Assembly: GCA_023417775.1 (NCBI GenBank) | Contig: JAEZEJ010000097.1 | Location: 4,532-68,531 of the forward strand | Length of the DNA: 64,000 nt | Reading direction: 5' to 3' | Origin: Actinomycetes bacterium | Lineage (GTDB): Bacteria > Actinomycetota > Actinomycetes > Propionibacteriales > Nocardioidaceae | Shown here: piece after piece, positions 20,401-28,125 of the stretch | Layout of the letters: every line of letters begins with the position of its first letter | Position numbering within the stretch: position 1 is the stretch's first letter | Notes under the pieces: model-generated | The model's database searches: none | Told to the model about the DNA's origin: nothing | The model's input: the letters and a program-made list of their open reading frames with translations, nothing else | Position numbers and translations under genes: made by a program

Positions 20401-21511
20401 GAGTCAGGTCGGCGCCGTCGAGGCGATCCCGCTGACCTCCAATGGCAAGGCGGATCGCCGGGCGCTCCCCGAGCTGAGCGGTGATGTGCACCGGGAGCCG
20501 CCCCGGACCGCCCTGGAGGCGGAGCTGTGCCGGATCTTCGGCGAGGTGCTCGGCACCGCGGTCAGCAGCCGCGATGACGGCTTCTTCGACCTCGGAGGCC
20601 ATTCGCTCGCCGCGATGCGGGTCGTCGCGGCGATCGCCGATGAGCTGGGGATCGAGGTACGGGTGGGCACGCTCATGGCCTCGCCCACGCCGGCATCGCT
20701 CGCGGCCGTGGTCCGCGAGCCGGCCGCCGAGGCCGGACTCGGACGCCTGCTCATGTTGCGCGAGCCGGGTCCGGAGCCCACACTCTTCTGCGTGCATCCG
20801 GCGGGCGGCTTCGCCTGGCAGTTCGCTCCCTTGCTCCCGCACCTTCCCGCCGGCACCGGGGTGGTGGGCGTGCAGGCGCCCGAGCTGTCCGGCGGCACGA
20901 GCACCGCGAGGACCATCGGCGAACTCGCCGGCGACTACCTCGACCTGATCCGATCCGTGCAGCCCCACGGCCCGTACCGTCTGCTCGGCTACTCCTATGG
21001 CGGCAATATCGCGCACGAGATCGCCGCTCGGCTGGCCTCGGAGGGTGAGGCCGTGGAACTGCTGGGGCTTATCGATCCGGGGCCCCTCGGCAGCGATCGG
21101 CGATCCCTCGACGAGGCCGATATCGCGGTGCTGCGCGAGGAGCAGAGCGCCTTCCTCGCCGGCGTGGCCGCGGTCGACGCGGAGAGCGACCGAGCGGAGG
21201 CGCTGGAGGCCATCCGGGCCTCGCAGGGCGTGCTGGGCGACCAGGTCGACTCCACGATCGTCGAGGCGATCGTGGAGTCCCACCGCAGCGCCTCCGAGCT
21301 CATGGCCGCATCGGTGTCACCGCGTACCAGCGTGCCGACGCTGCTCATCGCCTCGGACCTGGAGGGCGATCCGGTGAGGGCGTGGGGCGATCTGCTGGGT
21401 GACGATGTCGAGGTCTATCGCGCGTCCGTGGGCCACGACGAGCTGGTGCAGCCCGCCCAGTGGGCGCGGTTCGGCCCGATCGTGGCGCGTCGGCTGTCGG
21501 GGGAGCCGTGA
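14468..21511 (+). CDS. siderophore NRPS 2: C-A(Ser)-PCP / C-A(hOrn)-PCP-TE
   Basis: A 2347-residue terminal synthetase. Module 4: C (HHLVIDG ~141), A (~587, pocket DVWHLSLIDK, a known serine code), PCP (GLDSIT, Ser969). Module 5: C (HHILTDG ~1177), A (~1654, pocket DMENLGLINK, identical to the code I know for N5-hydroxyornithine in coelichelin-type synthetases), PCP (GGHSLA, Ser2046), then a type I thioesterase with GYSYGG (Ser2176) and a late GHDELV histidine. The TE should release a chain DHB-(D-basic)-X-Gly-Ser-hOrn by hydrolysis, cyclisation or dimerisation; which cannot be seen. Both C domains begin with PLQEG-type motifs common in DCL or dual C domains although no epimerase precedes them. 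The GTG of the next gene overlaps the stop. Confidence 0.95.
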   Translation: MTVTTAPTSVRDLWPVTPLQEGMLFHSVWESEAGERPTYQLQFGVELEGTVAAEGLREALADLLDAHENLAVAFAHAGLERPVQVVPEQAEVPVRAVTGDDLDALAREEWDAGFDLTRPPLLRALLVRTSRGTTWLLVTAHHLVIDGWSIPLFLRELLARLAGDEVEEPLGDYLDYLDHLDEADPGVARSILLAELDGVTEGTLVAPVDPGGDVTTEVIEIEPEVAARLGRAARDAGVTPAAVVQAAWGIVVGAATGRDDVVVGTVTSGRDLDLPGIEDVLGLVSNTLPLRLGVPYAASLAEVAREAHRRRAALLEASTADLRGVQAEVGVAPLFDTLVVVENYPGGVDDWQSADGSLRVVDRRADDAVHYPLSLLAELAETWRLEVASRPAAFAARPRGWAADQLDRVLRAFAADPATPVAELGLVTEPPQGLAGPPPQATGDDLLARMREVRTQRPDAPAVVDAGRVWTVAELHASAEALRAALPAPDDGSGAPVIGLLLDRSADLVAAVAACLTGGATFVPLDPDQPDARLAAMIDDAGIEAIVTCSAHAERAASLHSSVLRTEGLTEADGSPAVSRPGSEAAYIVFTSGTTGRPKGCVNTLDGLANRVAWMAERYGIGADDVVLHKTPLSFDVAVWELVLPLVTGSTCVIARPGEHRDPEAIDALVREHGVTLLHFVPSMLAALLDLVPDPAWPTVRAVLCSGEALSTSLAARAHAAIGAGIHNLYGPAEAAIDVTAADQVQAADGPGAPIGTAVPGVTLRVLDPWLRPADLGATGELYLGGVQVGRGYAGRAALTAERFVADPLGTGERLYRTGDLVTTTSEGLRYVGRADDQVKIHGVRIEIGEIAAAVTAAPGVTSAVADVIDGLLVAWATGDVTAESVLDDLMERLPAAMRPHVTVVDSIPTTANGKADRAALAALLETPSGGGREPIGATERAVAEVAAGILRLEAVDPEADLFTLGLDSITAIALVGRLRERGWNAGLREVFAQRTIERLASIVTTASAPAADRPATELELDDATRSRLEASLGSVERVLPLGPLQEGLYVHREMGGRADELDPYIVQHQLTLGTEVDPEALAAAGEALLRRHQSLRAGFTHQGFDRPVAVILAPGPMPLEQIDLSGLGMDAQEEEELEGLLARQVAEGFDLSDPPLIRMVLVRLGPGRSRISLVHHHILTDGWSQTLVLEDLMRLYDLAVSDPARPVDDAVLPPTADYADYLDWVAAQDHDAAMAAWSDELSGLDEPTLVEPRSLTTPPVLSDSVTARLDTAASDALRSIARGSGVTLSTALSYAWAHVLRSVTGRDDVVFGTTVSGRPAELDHVDRMVGLLMNTVPVRVTIDPAARVTDQLREQLGRQAGVMGAHHLGLGWIGQAAGHSALFDTLYVFRNIPADEEEQDATFARHRIEEAEAYDGTHYSLALTVNPGEELEVALAFRPDLIDASLAAALLERYLRALDTLGSAQYAAQVRVDVPAERPVVDRVNREATTVPDTHPWTSVDARLAASARRAPDVTALVGRDLAGDPLSLTLGEVERRVASLATLIDEVTPGPESVVALALPRAVDHVIAIFATLRAGRTYLPLDMTNPPERLRRLARRAGAGLVLSTPSLAETTGLGEVAQVLVSTDPDVAAALRGDRPAAQLPSVRPEQAAYVIYTSGSTGEPKAVVVPHRGLSTMHDNHGAAIFAPALRRAGVERFVVAHTVSFSFDMSWEEFFWLMDGHEVHVIDEGLRLDVPRLVEHYRAIGVDVVNVTPSYGRELIAAGLLDDPAPALVLLGGEPVPPELWALLRDHPRSGGYDLYGPTEFTINALGADLAASPRPSLGRPIARSVAYVLDTSLAEVPPGGTGELYLAGDGLARGYLGASALTAERFVADPFAADGSRLYRTGDLVTRRHDGGIEYRGRNDAQLKIRGFRIELGEIEAVAEEHPAVRRACASVHRTSSGVDVLRLHVVAREGRLPEDLGEHLAAVLPAYAVPSQVGAVEAIPLTSNGKADRRALPELSGDVHREPPRTALEAELCRIFGEVLGTAVSSRDDGFFDLGGHSLAAMRVVAAIADELGIEVRVGTLMASPTPASLAAVVREPAAEAGLGRLLMLREPGPEPTLFCVHPAGGFAWQFAPLLPHLPAGTGVVGVQAPELSGGTSTARTIGELAGDYLDLIRSVQPHGPYRLLGYSYGGNIAHEIAARLASEGEAVELLGLIDPGPLGSDRRSLDEADIAVLREEQSAFLAGVAAVDAESDRAEALEAIRASQGVLGDQVDSTIVEAIVESHRSASELMAASVSPRTSVPTLLIASDLEGDPVRAWGDLLGDDVEVYRASVGHDELVQPAQWARFGPIVARRLSGEP

Positions 21512-23028
21512 CCGCGCAGCGGCGTCAGCGCAGGCGGTTCCTGCGCCACGTGGCCCGGGCTCAGTCGGTCGCGCTGGCTCTGGCGATGGTGGCCGGGGCG
21601 GTGCGCCAGCTGGGTTTCCTCGCCCTGCCGTTCTTCCTGCAGCGCGCTGTCGACGGCGGTCTCGTGGCCGGTGATCCGGCCACCCTCGCCTGGTGGGCGT
21701 TGGCCGTCGTGGCGGCGAGTGTCGTGCAGGTGATCGGCGTCTGCTGCTGGGACTGGTGGGCCAACCTGGCCGATGGACGTACCGGCGTGGCGCTACGCCG
21801 CGTCGTCGCCGATCACGTGGTCGACAGGAACGAAGGGGACATCGGCGCCGGGGACCTGATGCTGCGCTCGGGACGCGATATCGATCTGGTGCGGGTCTGG
21901 GTGCATGGTCTGCCGACCTGGTCGGTCATCGTGACCACCGTCGCGGTGCTGGTGCCGGGCCTGTTCTCGCTCAGTCCGCTGCTGCTGGCCGTCGCCGTGG
22001 CCATGGTGCCCTGTCTGGTGATCGTCGGCATCGTGCATCCCCGCCGCTTCGAGACGGCCAGCGAGAGGGTCGCGGCGGCACATGGCCGGCGGGCCGACCA
22101 CGTCCAGCACGCGATCGGGTCGGCGGTCACCTCGCGAGGGATCGGCGGCGGACCGGTGCTGGTGGCACGGCACGCGGCGGCCTCGGACGAGCTGAGCCGA
22201 CGCGCGGTCGCCGCGACGGACCGGCTCGCGCGCTGGCAGGCGTGGGGGACCGGCGTACCGACCATCGCGGTGGCGATCGGCGTCCTGGTGGGCGTGATCG
22301 CCGTCGTGGACGGCCGACTCACGGTGGGCGGCCTCGTGGCCTTCAGCACCTGGATGGGCACGATCGGCGTCGCCGTCGAGGTCGGTCTCATGCGGATCGC
22401 CCAGACCCTCGAGGCCCGCGTCGCGGCCGATCGTCTGGTCGCCGTCATCGGGCCCGATGGCTGGGCCACGGCACCTGAAGGCGCACGTGTCGAGCCCGAG
22501 GAGGTCGGGGAGCTGGTCATCGACGCGCCCGCCGGCCTGAGCGCGCGACGCGGTGAGATCGTGGCGATCAGCGGCCCGACGGGATGCGGCAAATCGACGC
22601 TGCTGCGCCGTCTCGCGGCCGGCTGCCCGAGTGCCGTGCTCGTGCCGCAGCGACCGCTCGCACTGGTCGGTTCGGTACGCGAGAACCTCGGTCTCGGCGA
22701 TCCCGTGCCCGATGAGGTCCTGGAGCGCGTGCTGGCCGAGGTCGGCCTCGGCGAGGAGCTCGGCCTCGATGATCACCTCGCCGACGGAGCCGATGGTCTC
22801 TCCGGGGGGCAGATCCAGCGGCTCGCACTCGCGCGGGCGGTGATCGGCGATCCGCCCGTGCTCCTGCTCGATGACGTGACATCCGCGGTGGACGTGCGGA
22901 CGGAGTCCCGTATCGTCGCGATGCTGCGGCGCGAGGCGGCCGATCGGATCATCGTGGTGGTCACGCACCGCGACGGCGTCCTCGGCGCGGCCGATCGGGT
23001 GGTCGAGCTGGCACCGGTGGCGCGATGA
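21508..23028 (+). CDS. ABC exporter half-transporter, subunit A of the siderophore pair
   Basis: A 506-residue type I exporter subunit: about six membrane segments in the first ~310 residues, then a nucleotide-binding domain with Walker A GPTGCGKST, signature LSGGQIQ and Walker B LLLDDVTSAVD. The catalytic glutamate is replaced by Asp (DD instead of DE). The GTG at 21508 overlaps the NRPS stop; the longer frame from 21460 would run into the NRPS. It is coupled (ATGA) to a second half-transporter, so a heterodimer is likely. Its place at the end of the NRPS operon suggests siderophore export, although IrtAB-like import is also carried out by this fold. Confidence 0.85.
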   Translation: MTAQRRQRRRFLRHVARAQSVALALAMVAGAVRQLGFLALPFFLQRAVDGGLVAGDPATLAWWALAVVAASVVQVIGVCCWDWWANLADGRTGVALRRVVADHVVDRNEGDIGAGDLMLRSGRDIDLVRVWVHGLPTWSVIVTTVAVLVPGLFSLSPLLLAVAVAMVPCLVIVGIVHPRRFETASERVAAAHGRRADHVQHAIGSAVTSRGIGGGPVLVARHAAASDELSRRAVAATDRLARWQAWGTGVPTIAVAIGVLVGVIAVVDGRLTVGGLVAFSTWMGTIGVAVEVGLMRIAQTLEARVAADRLVAVIGPDGWATAPEGARVEPEEVGELVIDAPAGLSARRGEIVAISGPTGCGKSTLLRRLAAGCPSAVLVPQRPLALVGSVRENLGLGDPVPDEVLERVLAEVGLGEELGLDDHLADGADGLSGGQIQRLALARAVIGDPPVLLLDDVTSAVDVRTESRIVAMLRREAADRIIVVVTHRDGVLGAADRVVELAPVAR

Positions 23029-24686
23029 CCCGCGAGCTGAGCGAACGGCCGAGCCGGCACGCCATCGGGCGGATGACCTGGACGCTGGCGCGGCCGCATG
23101 GGCGGGTGCTCGTCGCCGGCCTGCTCACCACGACGATCGCGAGTGCGCTGGCGATCGTGACCGCCGCGCTGGTCGGACGGGTGACCGATGCCGCGCTGCG
23201 CGGAGACGCGCGATCGGCGATCATCCTCTCCTGCGTGGGCATCGGCTGCGCGGTCGTCCAGGTCGTCGCCACCGGATACGGGCAGGCGTGGCTCGCGCGC
23301 GCCGGCGAGTACGTCGTGCGCGACCTGCGCGACACGATGATCGCGCGGTTGCTGCTCGCCCCGTTGAGATTCATCGAGCGCCATCGTGCGGGTGACCTGG
23401 TCCAGCGAGGCACCGCGGAGATCGCCGCGCTCTCGACCTTCGTCCGTGAGTCGCTCGGTCAGCTGGTGACGACGGTGTCGACCCTGGTGGCGGCGGTGAT
23501 CGTGCTCTCGGTCGAGTCGTGGCAGCTGCTGCTGGCCGTGGTCCTCGGGTTCGGACCGGCGAGCTGGTGGCTGATGCGCCGTTTCCGTGCCGGTGCGGGA
23601 CCGGCGTTCGCGGCGGAGGCGGCGGCGGAGGCCGATGTCATGGCCGGGGTCGCCGAGATCGTTCGGACCCGGTCGCTGTTGCGGCAGGCGAGCCCCGTGG
23701 GTCGTCGTCACTTCCTGGCGTCCCTCGACGAACGGGGGGAGCGCGCGGTGCGTGCGCAGTTGCGCACGGCGGTGGTCGCGCGGTGGGTCAATGCGATGGC
23801 GCTGGTCGAGGGGCTGAGCCTCGCGGCGCTTCTCGGCGTCGGAGCGCTGCTGGTGGACCGCGGTGCGCTGAGTGTCGGCGTGGTCGTGACCTTCGTACTG
23901 GCGGGCCGGACGCTGTTCACCTCCTTCTCCGACCTCTCCGGGCTCGTCGCCGACGCGGAGGAGGCGGCGACCGGGATGGCCCGCGCCCGCGATCTGCTCG
24001 ACGCCACCGCCTCCGCGCCGACGGCGCGGCAGCGCCCCTCGGGGCGACGGCTGGTCGCGGAGTCCGTGATCTTCGGCTACGGCGACGAGGTCGTCCTCGA
24101 CGGGGTCGACCTGGTCGTGGAGCCCGGCGATCGGGTCTGTCTGGTCGGACGCACGGGGGCCGGCAAGTCGACCCTCGCGAAGCTCCTGGCGGGGCTCTAC
24201 CCTCCGGATGCCGGCAGCGTGCGGCTCGGGGGCGTGGAGCTGTCATCGCTCGCAGCAGAGGAACGAGCCGCGCTGGTGACGTATATCCCGCAGCAGGTGC
24301 AGCTCGGCGTGGGAACCCTGCGCGATGAGCTGCTCCTCGCCGCCCCGGAGGCGAGCGATGACGAGCTCCTGGCCGCCGCGCGGCGACTAGGACTCGGGGG
24401 CTGGCTCGAATCGCTGGCCGACGGGCTGGACACCGTCGCCGATGGTGAATTGTCGGCAGGGGAGCGTCAGCTCGTCGGGCTGCTGCGGGTCGGACTGTCC
24501 GAGGCGGCGGTACTGGTGCTCGATGAGGCGACCTCGGACCTCGACCCGGGATCGGCCGGGCTCGTGGAACGAGCCGTGGACCGTCTGGCGGCCGGACGGG
24601 CCGTGGTGGTGGTGGCCCATCGGCCCGAGACGATCGCGGCCTTCGACCGGGTCGTCGATCTCGGCGCGCCGCTCAGCCGCGCGTGA
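23025..24686 (+). CDS. ABC exporter half-transporter, subunit B of the siderophore pair
   Basis: A 553-residue membrane-plus-ATPase protein with Walker A GRTGAGKST, signature LSAGERQ (altered from LSGGQ) and Walker B LVLDEATSDLD with the catalytic Glu present. Paired with the product at 21508, one composite ATP site (this Walker A and Glu with the partner's LSGGQ) is canonical and the other is degenerate, as is common in heterodimeric exporters. The ATG overlaps the partner's stop. The gene ends the plus-strand operon and its last 14 bp overlap the convergent PPTase gene. Confidence 0.85.
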   Translation: MTRELSERPSRHAIGRMTWTLARPHGRVLVAGLLTTTIASALAIVTAALVGRVTDAALRGDARSAIILSCVGIGCAVVQVVATGYGQAWLARAGEYVVRDLRDTMIARLLLAPLRFIERHRAGDLVQRGTAEIAALSTFVRESLGQLVTTVSTLVAAVIVLSVESWQLLLAVVLGFGPASWWLMRRFRAGAGPAFAAEAAAEADVMAGVAEIVRTRSLLRQASPVGRRHFLASLDERGERAVRAQLRTAVVARWVNAMALVEGLSLAALLGVGALLVDRGALSVGVVVTFVLAGRTLFTSFSDLSGLVADAEEAATGMARARDLLDATASAPTARQRPSGRRLVAESVIFGYGDEVVLDGVDLVVEPGDRVCLVGRTGAGKSTLAKLLAGLYPPDAGSVRLGGVELSSLAAEERAALVTYIPQQVQLGVGTLRDELLLAAPEASDDELLAAARRLGLGGWLESLADGLDTVADGELSAGERQLVGLLRVGLSEAAVLVLDEATSDLDPGSAGLVERAVDRLAAGRAVVVVAHRPETIAAFDRVVDLGAPLSRA

Positions 24687-25329
24687 TCGGATCGTCGACG
24701 CCGCCGAGACGGGTGCTCGTCAGGGCTCGGTCCACTCCGCCCGCTGAGGCGATCGCCGCGGCGTGATCGGGGTCGACGTCGAGGCTGAGCCAGGGGATCG
24801 GACTATGGCGGGCCTCCAACTCCTCCGCGGGGTCGAGCAGGCCTCGCCCGAGGCTCTTCAGCACCGCCTCTTTGGCAGTCCACCAGGACGCGGCGGTGCA
24901 GAGCCGTTCGGGGAGGGGGAGACCGGCGAGATCGGCGCGCTCGCCCGGGGTCCAGACGAGCTCGGAATCGAGCACCTCGCTCAGCGCCGCGACGTCCTGG
25001 ACGTCCAGTCCCACCGGGGCGGTGGCGATGGCGATGCCGACGTGGGCGCCGGCGTGGGTGATCGAGAGGTGGAGCGGGAGCGGAGTGCCCGAGGAGTCGT
25101 GGAGCAGAGGCCTGCCGTGTGGCTCGGCGGCGATGCGGACCTCGGCCGGGGTGATCCCGAGCCGATGTGCGGCGGCTCGGCGTGCCAGGACGCGGGCGGT
25201 GAGGTGGCGGTCGGTGTCGACGGCCAGCCGGAACCGTCCGGCCCGCTCGAGGTCGACGGAGGTGACGAGCGGATGCCGCCGCGCCGCTGGGTCGGGCGGG
25301 CACCACAGCACCAGGAGGGGGTGTCTCAT
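24673..25329 (-). CDS. Sfp/EntD-type 4'-phosphopantetheinyl transferase
   Basis: A 218-residue PPTase with the two family motifs VGLDVQDV (Mg/CoA binding; usually GIDIE) and WWTAKEAVLKSLGRGL (WxxKEA). It transfers phosphopantetheine from CoA to the carrier Ser residues of the ArCP and five PCP domains nearby. The ATG at 25329 (MRHPLLVLWCPP) is chosen because it overlaps the stop of the upstream DHB dehydrogenase in the standard ATGA arrangement; the longer frame reads into that gene. Its 3' end overlaps the convergent ABC transporter by 14 bp. Confidence 0.9.
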   Translation of the reverse strand: MRHPLLVLWCPPDPAARRHPLVTSVDLERAGRFRLAVDTDRHLTARVLARRAAAHRLGITPAEVRIAAEPHGRPLLHDSSGTPLPLHLSITHAGAHVGIAIATAPVGLDVQDVAALSEVLDSELVWTPGERADLAGLPLPERLCTAASWWTAKEAVLKSLGRGLLDPAEELEARHSPIPWLSLDVDPDHAAAIASAGGVDRALTSTRLGGVDDPITRG

Positions 25330-26051
25330 CGCTCCTGGCTGGCGCCGCCGTCGACGACGAGGTCCTGCATCGTGACGTGCCGGGCGCCGTCGGAGGCGAG
25401 CCACGCCACCGCCGCGGCGATGTCGGCGGGGTCGGCCACGCGGCCGAGCGGGATGCCCGCCTTGAACGTGGTCGGATCACCGTCGAGGATGCGCTGCTCG
25501 CCGGCGGCATCGGCGAGGATGCCGGCGGTCATGTCGCTGCGGGTGGTGCCGGGGGAGACGACATTGCACCGGATGCCGTGGGCGCCGAGCTCCAGGCCGA
25601 GGGACTGGGTGAACAAGGCGGCTGCCGCCTTGGAGGCGCCATAGGCCGCCATCGAGTGCCGGGGCAGACGACCCGCATTGGACGCGATGGTCACGATGGA
25701 GCCGTGCCCCCGTGGCAGCATGCGACGGGCGACCGCGGTGCTGACCAGGAAGACCCCGGTGGTGTTGACCGCGAAGGTGCGCTGCCATTCGCTCGCCGAG
25801 AGCTCGAGCGTGGGGCGGTGGCTGAGCACTCCCGCCCCGTTGACGAGGAGCTCGATCGGTCCCACCTGCTCCTCGATGGACGAGACCGTCGCCTCGACCG
25901 CGCTCTCGTCCGTGACGTCGAGGAGGCGGTGGTCGTCCTCGCGAGTCGCGCTGACATCCGTGCCGATGACGCGATACCCGCCGGCTCGGAGTGTCTCGAC
26001 CACGGCGCGACCGATCGCACCTGCTGCACCCGTCACCATCGCGTTCGCCAT
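25326..26051 (-). CDS. entA: 2,3-dihydro-2,3-dihydroxybenzoate dehydrogenase (EntA/DhbA)
   Basis: A 241-residue short-chain dehydrogenase. The cofactor motif is TGAAGAIG and the active site is SNAGRLPRHSMAAYGASKAA (S...YxxxK). The tail FKAGIPLGRVADPADIA and VTMQDLVVDGGA is typical of EntA rather than of generic SDRs. The enzyme oxidises 2,3-dihydro-2,3-DHB to 2,3-DHB with NAD+, giving the aryl cap used by the ligase at 1. An iron box touches the start codon. The gene lies downstream of the MFS exporter and is coupled to the PPTase gene. Confidence 0.9.
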   Translation of the reverse strand: MANAMVTGAAGAIGRAVVETLRAGGYRVIGTDVSATREDDHRLLDVTDESAVEATVSSIEEQVGPIELLVNGAGVLSHRPTLELSASEWQRTFAVNTTGVFLVSTAVARRMLPRGHGSIVTIASNAGRLPRHSMAAYGASKAAAALFTQSLGLELGAHGIRCNVVSPGTTRSDMTAGILADAAGEQRILDGDPTTFKAGIPLGRVADPADIAAAVAWLASDGARHVTMQDLVVDGGASQER

Positions 26052-26070
26052 GTAGGTGAGCCTATCTTTA
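26052..26070 (-). promoter_or_regulatory. IdeR/DmdR-type iron box at the entA start
   Basis: On the minus strand this reads TAAAGATAGGCTCACCTAC and matches about 14 of 19 positions of the actinobacterial iron-box consensus TTAGGTTAGGCTAACCTAA. The TAGGCT in it can act as a -10 element 7 bases before the ATG, giving a leaderless or near-leaderless entA transcript. Iron-loaded repressor would then block the promoter directly. Confidence 0.7.
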
Positions 26071-26087
26071 CTTCGCCTCGGCCGGAG

Positions 26088-28037
26088 TCAGCGGTCGGCC
26101 GTCACCTCGGCGGACGCCGAGTCGAGCTCGATGTCGAAGCGGATGCTCTCGACGCCCACCACGAGCTTGCGGGCGGCGGCGTCGCGGCTGCTCGGCAGGA
26201 CCGCCGTCACGAGATAGGGGCCGGATCCGGGCAACGGCACGCGATAGCAGCCGTGCTCATCGCAGGTCGTGGTCTGCACGAGGCCGCCGCTCGCGTGCGC
26301 GAGGGCGACGGTCGCCTCGCCGCAGGAGGTGCCGGCGTGGGTGACGCGGCCGTGCAGGGTCAGCTCCTCGCCGAGGCTGAGCACCGGTCCGGCACCGTGT
26401 CCGGCGTAGTCGACGACCCGGGAGGAAGGGCTCCAGCCGAGGGCGTTCACGGTGAACACATAGGTTCCCGCTCCCGGGAGGACGACCGAGTAACAGCGGT
26501 CGGGCCCGGTGGGGCTCCAGTCGACCTGATCGCCGTCGAGGGACATCACGGACACGAGGGAGGGGCGTTCGCGGCCGGAGCCGGGGAAGACCACCTCGCC
26601 GCGGACGACGACCTCCTGTCCCTGTGCCTCGCGCCCGCGTACGGCGGGGATCGTGGTGCGTGCGGCCGGGATGGCCAGGGCCAGGAGGACCGCGATCGAG
26701 GCGATGGCGGCGGAGATCCATGCCACGGCGTCGACCCCTGAGCGGGTCGGGAGGAGGACGCCGTCGACGTCGATGACGCTCGCCGCGAGGATCGCCGCGC
26801 AGCCCGCGCTCGCGATGGAGGAGCCGAGGGTGCGGACGAGGGTGTTGAGGCCATTGGCCGAGGCGGTCTCGGTGATCGGCACGGCGCTCATGATGAGGGT
26901 CGGCAGCGCGGCGAAGGCGATGGCGGTGCCGGCGCCGACGACGGTCGAGCCCACGATGACCTGGGTGACCGATTCGGAGAAGGGCACGCGGGAGGCGTAG
27001 CCGACCGCCATGACCGCCGACCCGAGGATGAGGGCGAGACGGCCGCCGATGCGATCGAGGAGCCGGCCGGTGATCGGCGCCATGACGGCCATCACGAGGC
27101 CCATGGGGATCATCGCCAGGCCCGCGCTGCCGGCATCGAGTCCGAGGCCGATGTCGCTGGCGACGGGCAGCTGCAGCACCTGGGTCGTCAGCAGCATATT
27201 CGAGAACATCGCGAAGCCGACGAAGAGCGAGGCGATATTGGTGGTCAGCACGGTGCGCTGCCGGGCGATCCGCAGGTCGACCATCGGCTGGCTGCGGCGC
27301 AGCTGCGTGGGGAACCAGACGAGGAGGGTGAGGGCGGAGAGGCCCAGCAGCCCGAGCACGACCGGGCTGCCCCAGCCCCACTGCCCGGCTTTGGTGAGGG
27401 GGAGGAGGAGCGCGATGATCGCGATCGAGAAGAGGATCGCGCCGAGGATGTCGAAGCGCCCGGGTGTGCGCACCGAGGACTCGTCGATGAACAGCGCGAT
27501 GGTGACGACCAGCACGGTTCCGGCGAGCGCGCTGGACCAGAAGATCGAGTGCCACCCGAGGTGCTGGTAGAGCACGCCGGACAGCGGGAGGCCGAGACCG
27601 GAGCCGATGCCCATCGTGGCGCTCATGAGGGCGACGGCCGAGCCGACGCGTTCCTTCGGCAGTTCGTCGCGCAGGATGCTGATGCCCACGGCGATGAGGG
27701 AGGCGGCGAATCCCTGCATGGCGCGGCCGAGGATGAGCATCGCGAAGCCGGCCTCGAGGGCGCAGATCACCGAGCCGATCACCATGATCGTGAGGACGAC
27801 CATGAGCATCCGGCGTTTGCCGTACATGTCGGCCATGCGGGCGACGATGGGAGTGGAGACCGCCGAGCAGAGGATCGTGGCAGTGATGAGCCACGAGGCG
27901 TCCTCAGTGCTGACGCCGAGCAGGCCGGGCAGGTCGGCGATGAGGGGGATGATCAGCGTGAACTGCATCGCCGAGACGAGCCCGCCGCAGGAGATGACGG
28001 CGATGGTCACCCACGGCGGGACACGATGGGCGAACAC
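26088..28037 (-). CDS. MFS (DHA2/EmrB-QacA-like) exporter with C-terminal beta-domain extension
   Basis: A 649-residue protein starting at the GTG (VFAHRVPPWVTIAV) preceded by GGGAGG; the longer upstream frame has no such site. Residues 1-~470 are a multi-spanning drug/H+ antiporter-type MFS domain with the RMADMYGKRR loop motif and RAMQGFAASL. Residues ~475-649 are soluble and look like two carboxypeptidase-regulatory or Cna-B-like beta modules (VVVRGEVVFPGSG..., LTLHGRVTHAGTSCGEATVAL...GCYRVPLPGSGPYLVTAV). The gene lies immediately upstream of entA on the same strand, so siderophore export is the likely role. The function of the tail is unknown. Confidence 0.85.
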   Translation of the reverse strand: MFAHRVPPWVTIAVISCGGLVSAMQFTLIIPLIADLPGLLGVSTEDASWLITATILCSAVSTPIVARMADMYGKRRMLMVVLTIMVIGSVICALEAGFAMLILGRAMQGFAASLIAVGISILRDELPKERVGSAVALMSATMGIGSGLGLPLSGVLYQHLGWHSIFWSSALAGTVLVVTIALFIDESSVRTPGRFDILGAILFSIAIIALLLPLTKAGQWGWGSPVVLGLLGLSALTLLVWFPTQLRRSQPMVDLRIARQRTVLTTNIASLFVGFAMFSNMLLTTQVLQLPVASDIGLGLDAGSAGLAMIPMGLVMAVMAPITGRLLDRIGGRLALILGSAVMAVGYASRVPFSESVTQVIVGSTVVGAGTAIAFAALPTLIMSAVPITETASANGLNTLVRTLGSSIASAGCAAILAASVIDVDGVLLPTRSGVDAVAWISAAIASIAVLLALAIPAARTTIPAVRGREAQGQEVVVRGEVVFPGSGRERPSLVSVMSLDGDQVDWSPTGPDRCYSVVLPGAGTYVFTVNALGWSPSSRVVDYAGHGAGPVLSLGEELTLHGRVTHAGTSCGEATVALAHASGGLVQTTTCDEHGCYRVPLPGSGPYLVTAVLPSSRDAAARKLVVGVESIRFDIELDSASAEVTADR

Positions 28038-28125
28038 GGCTGCCTCCCGGCGGTGAGGGGTTTCAGGTGAACCGTACACCGACGCCGCCGGGTGGCTTCC
28101 CGGTCTCCCAGCTGGCGATAAAAAC

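Noticed and set aside
28061..28080. Possible iron box (TTTCAGGTGAACCGTACACC) upstream of the MFS exporter
   Set aside because: Only a short GGTGAAC-like stretch fits; the match to the 19-bp consensus is poor.
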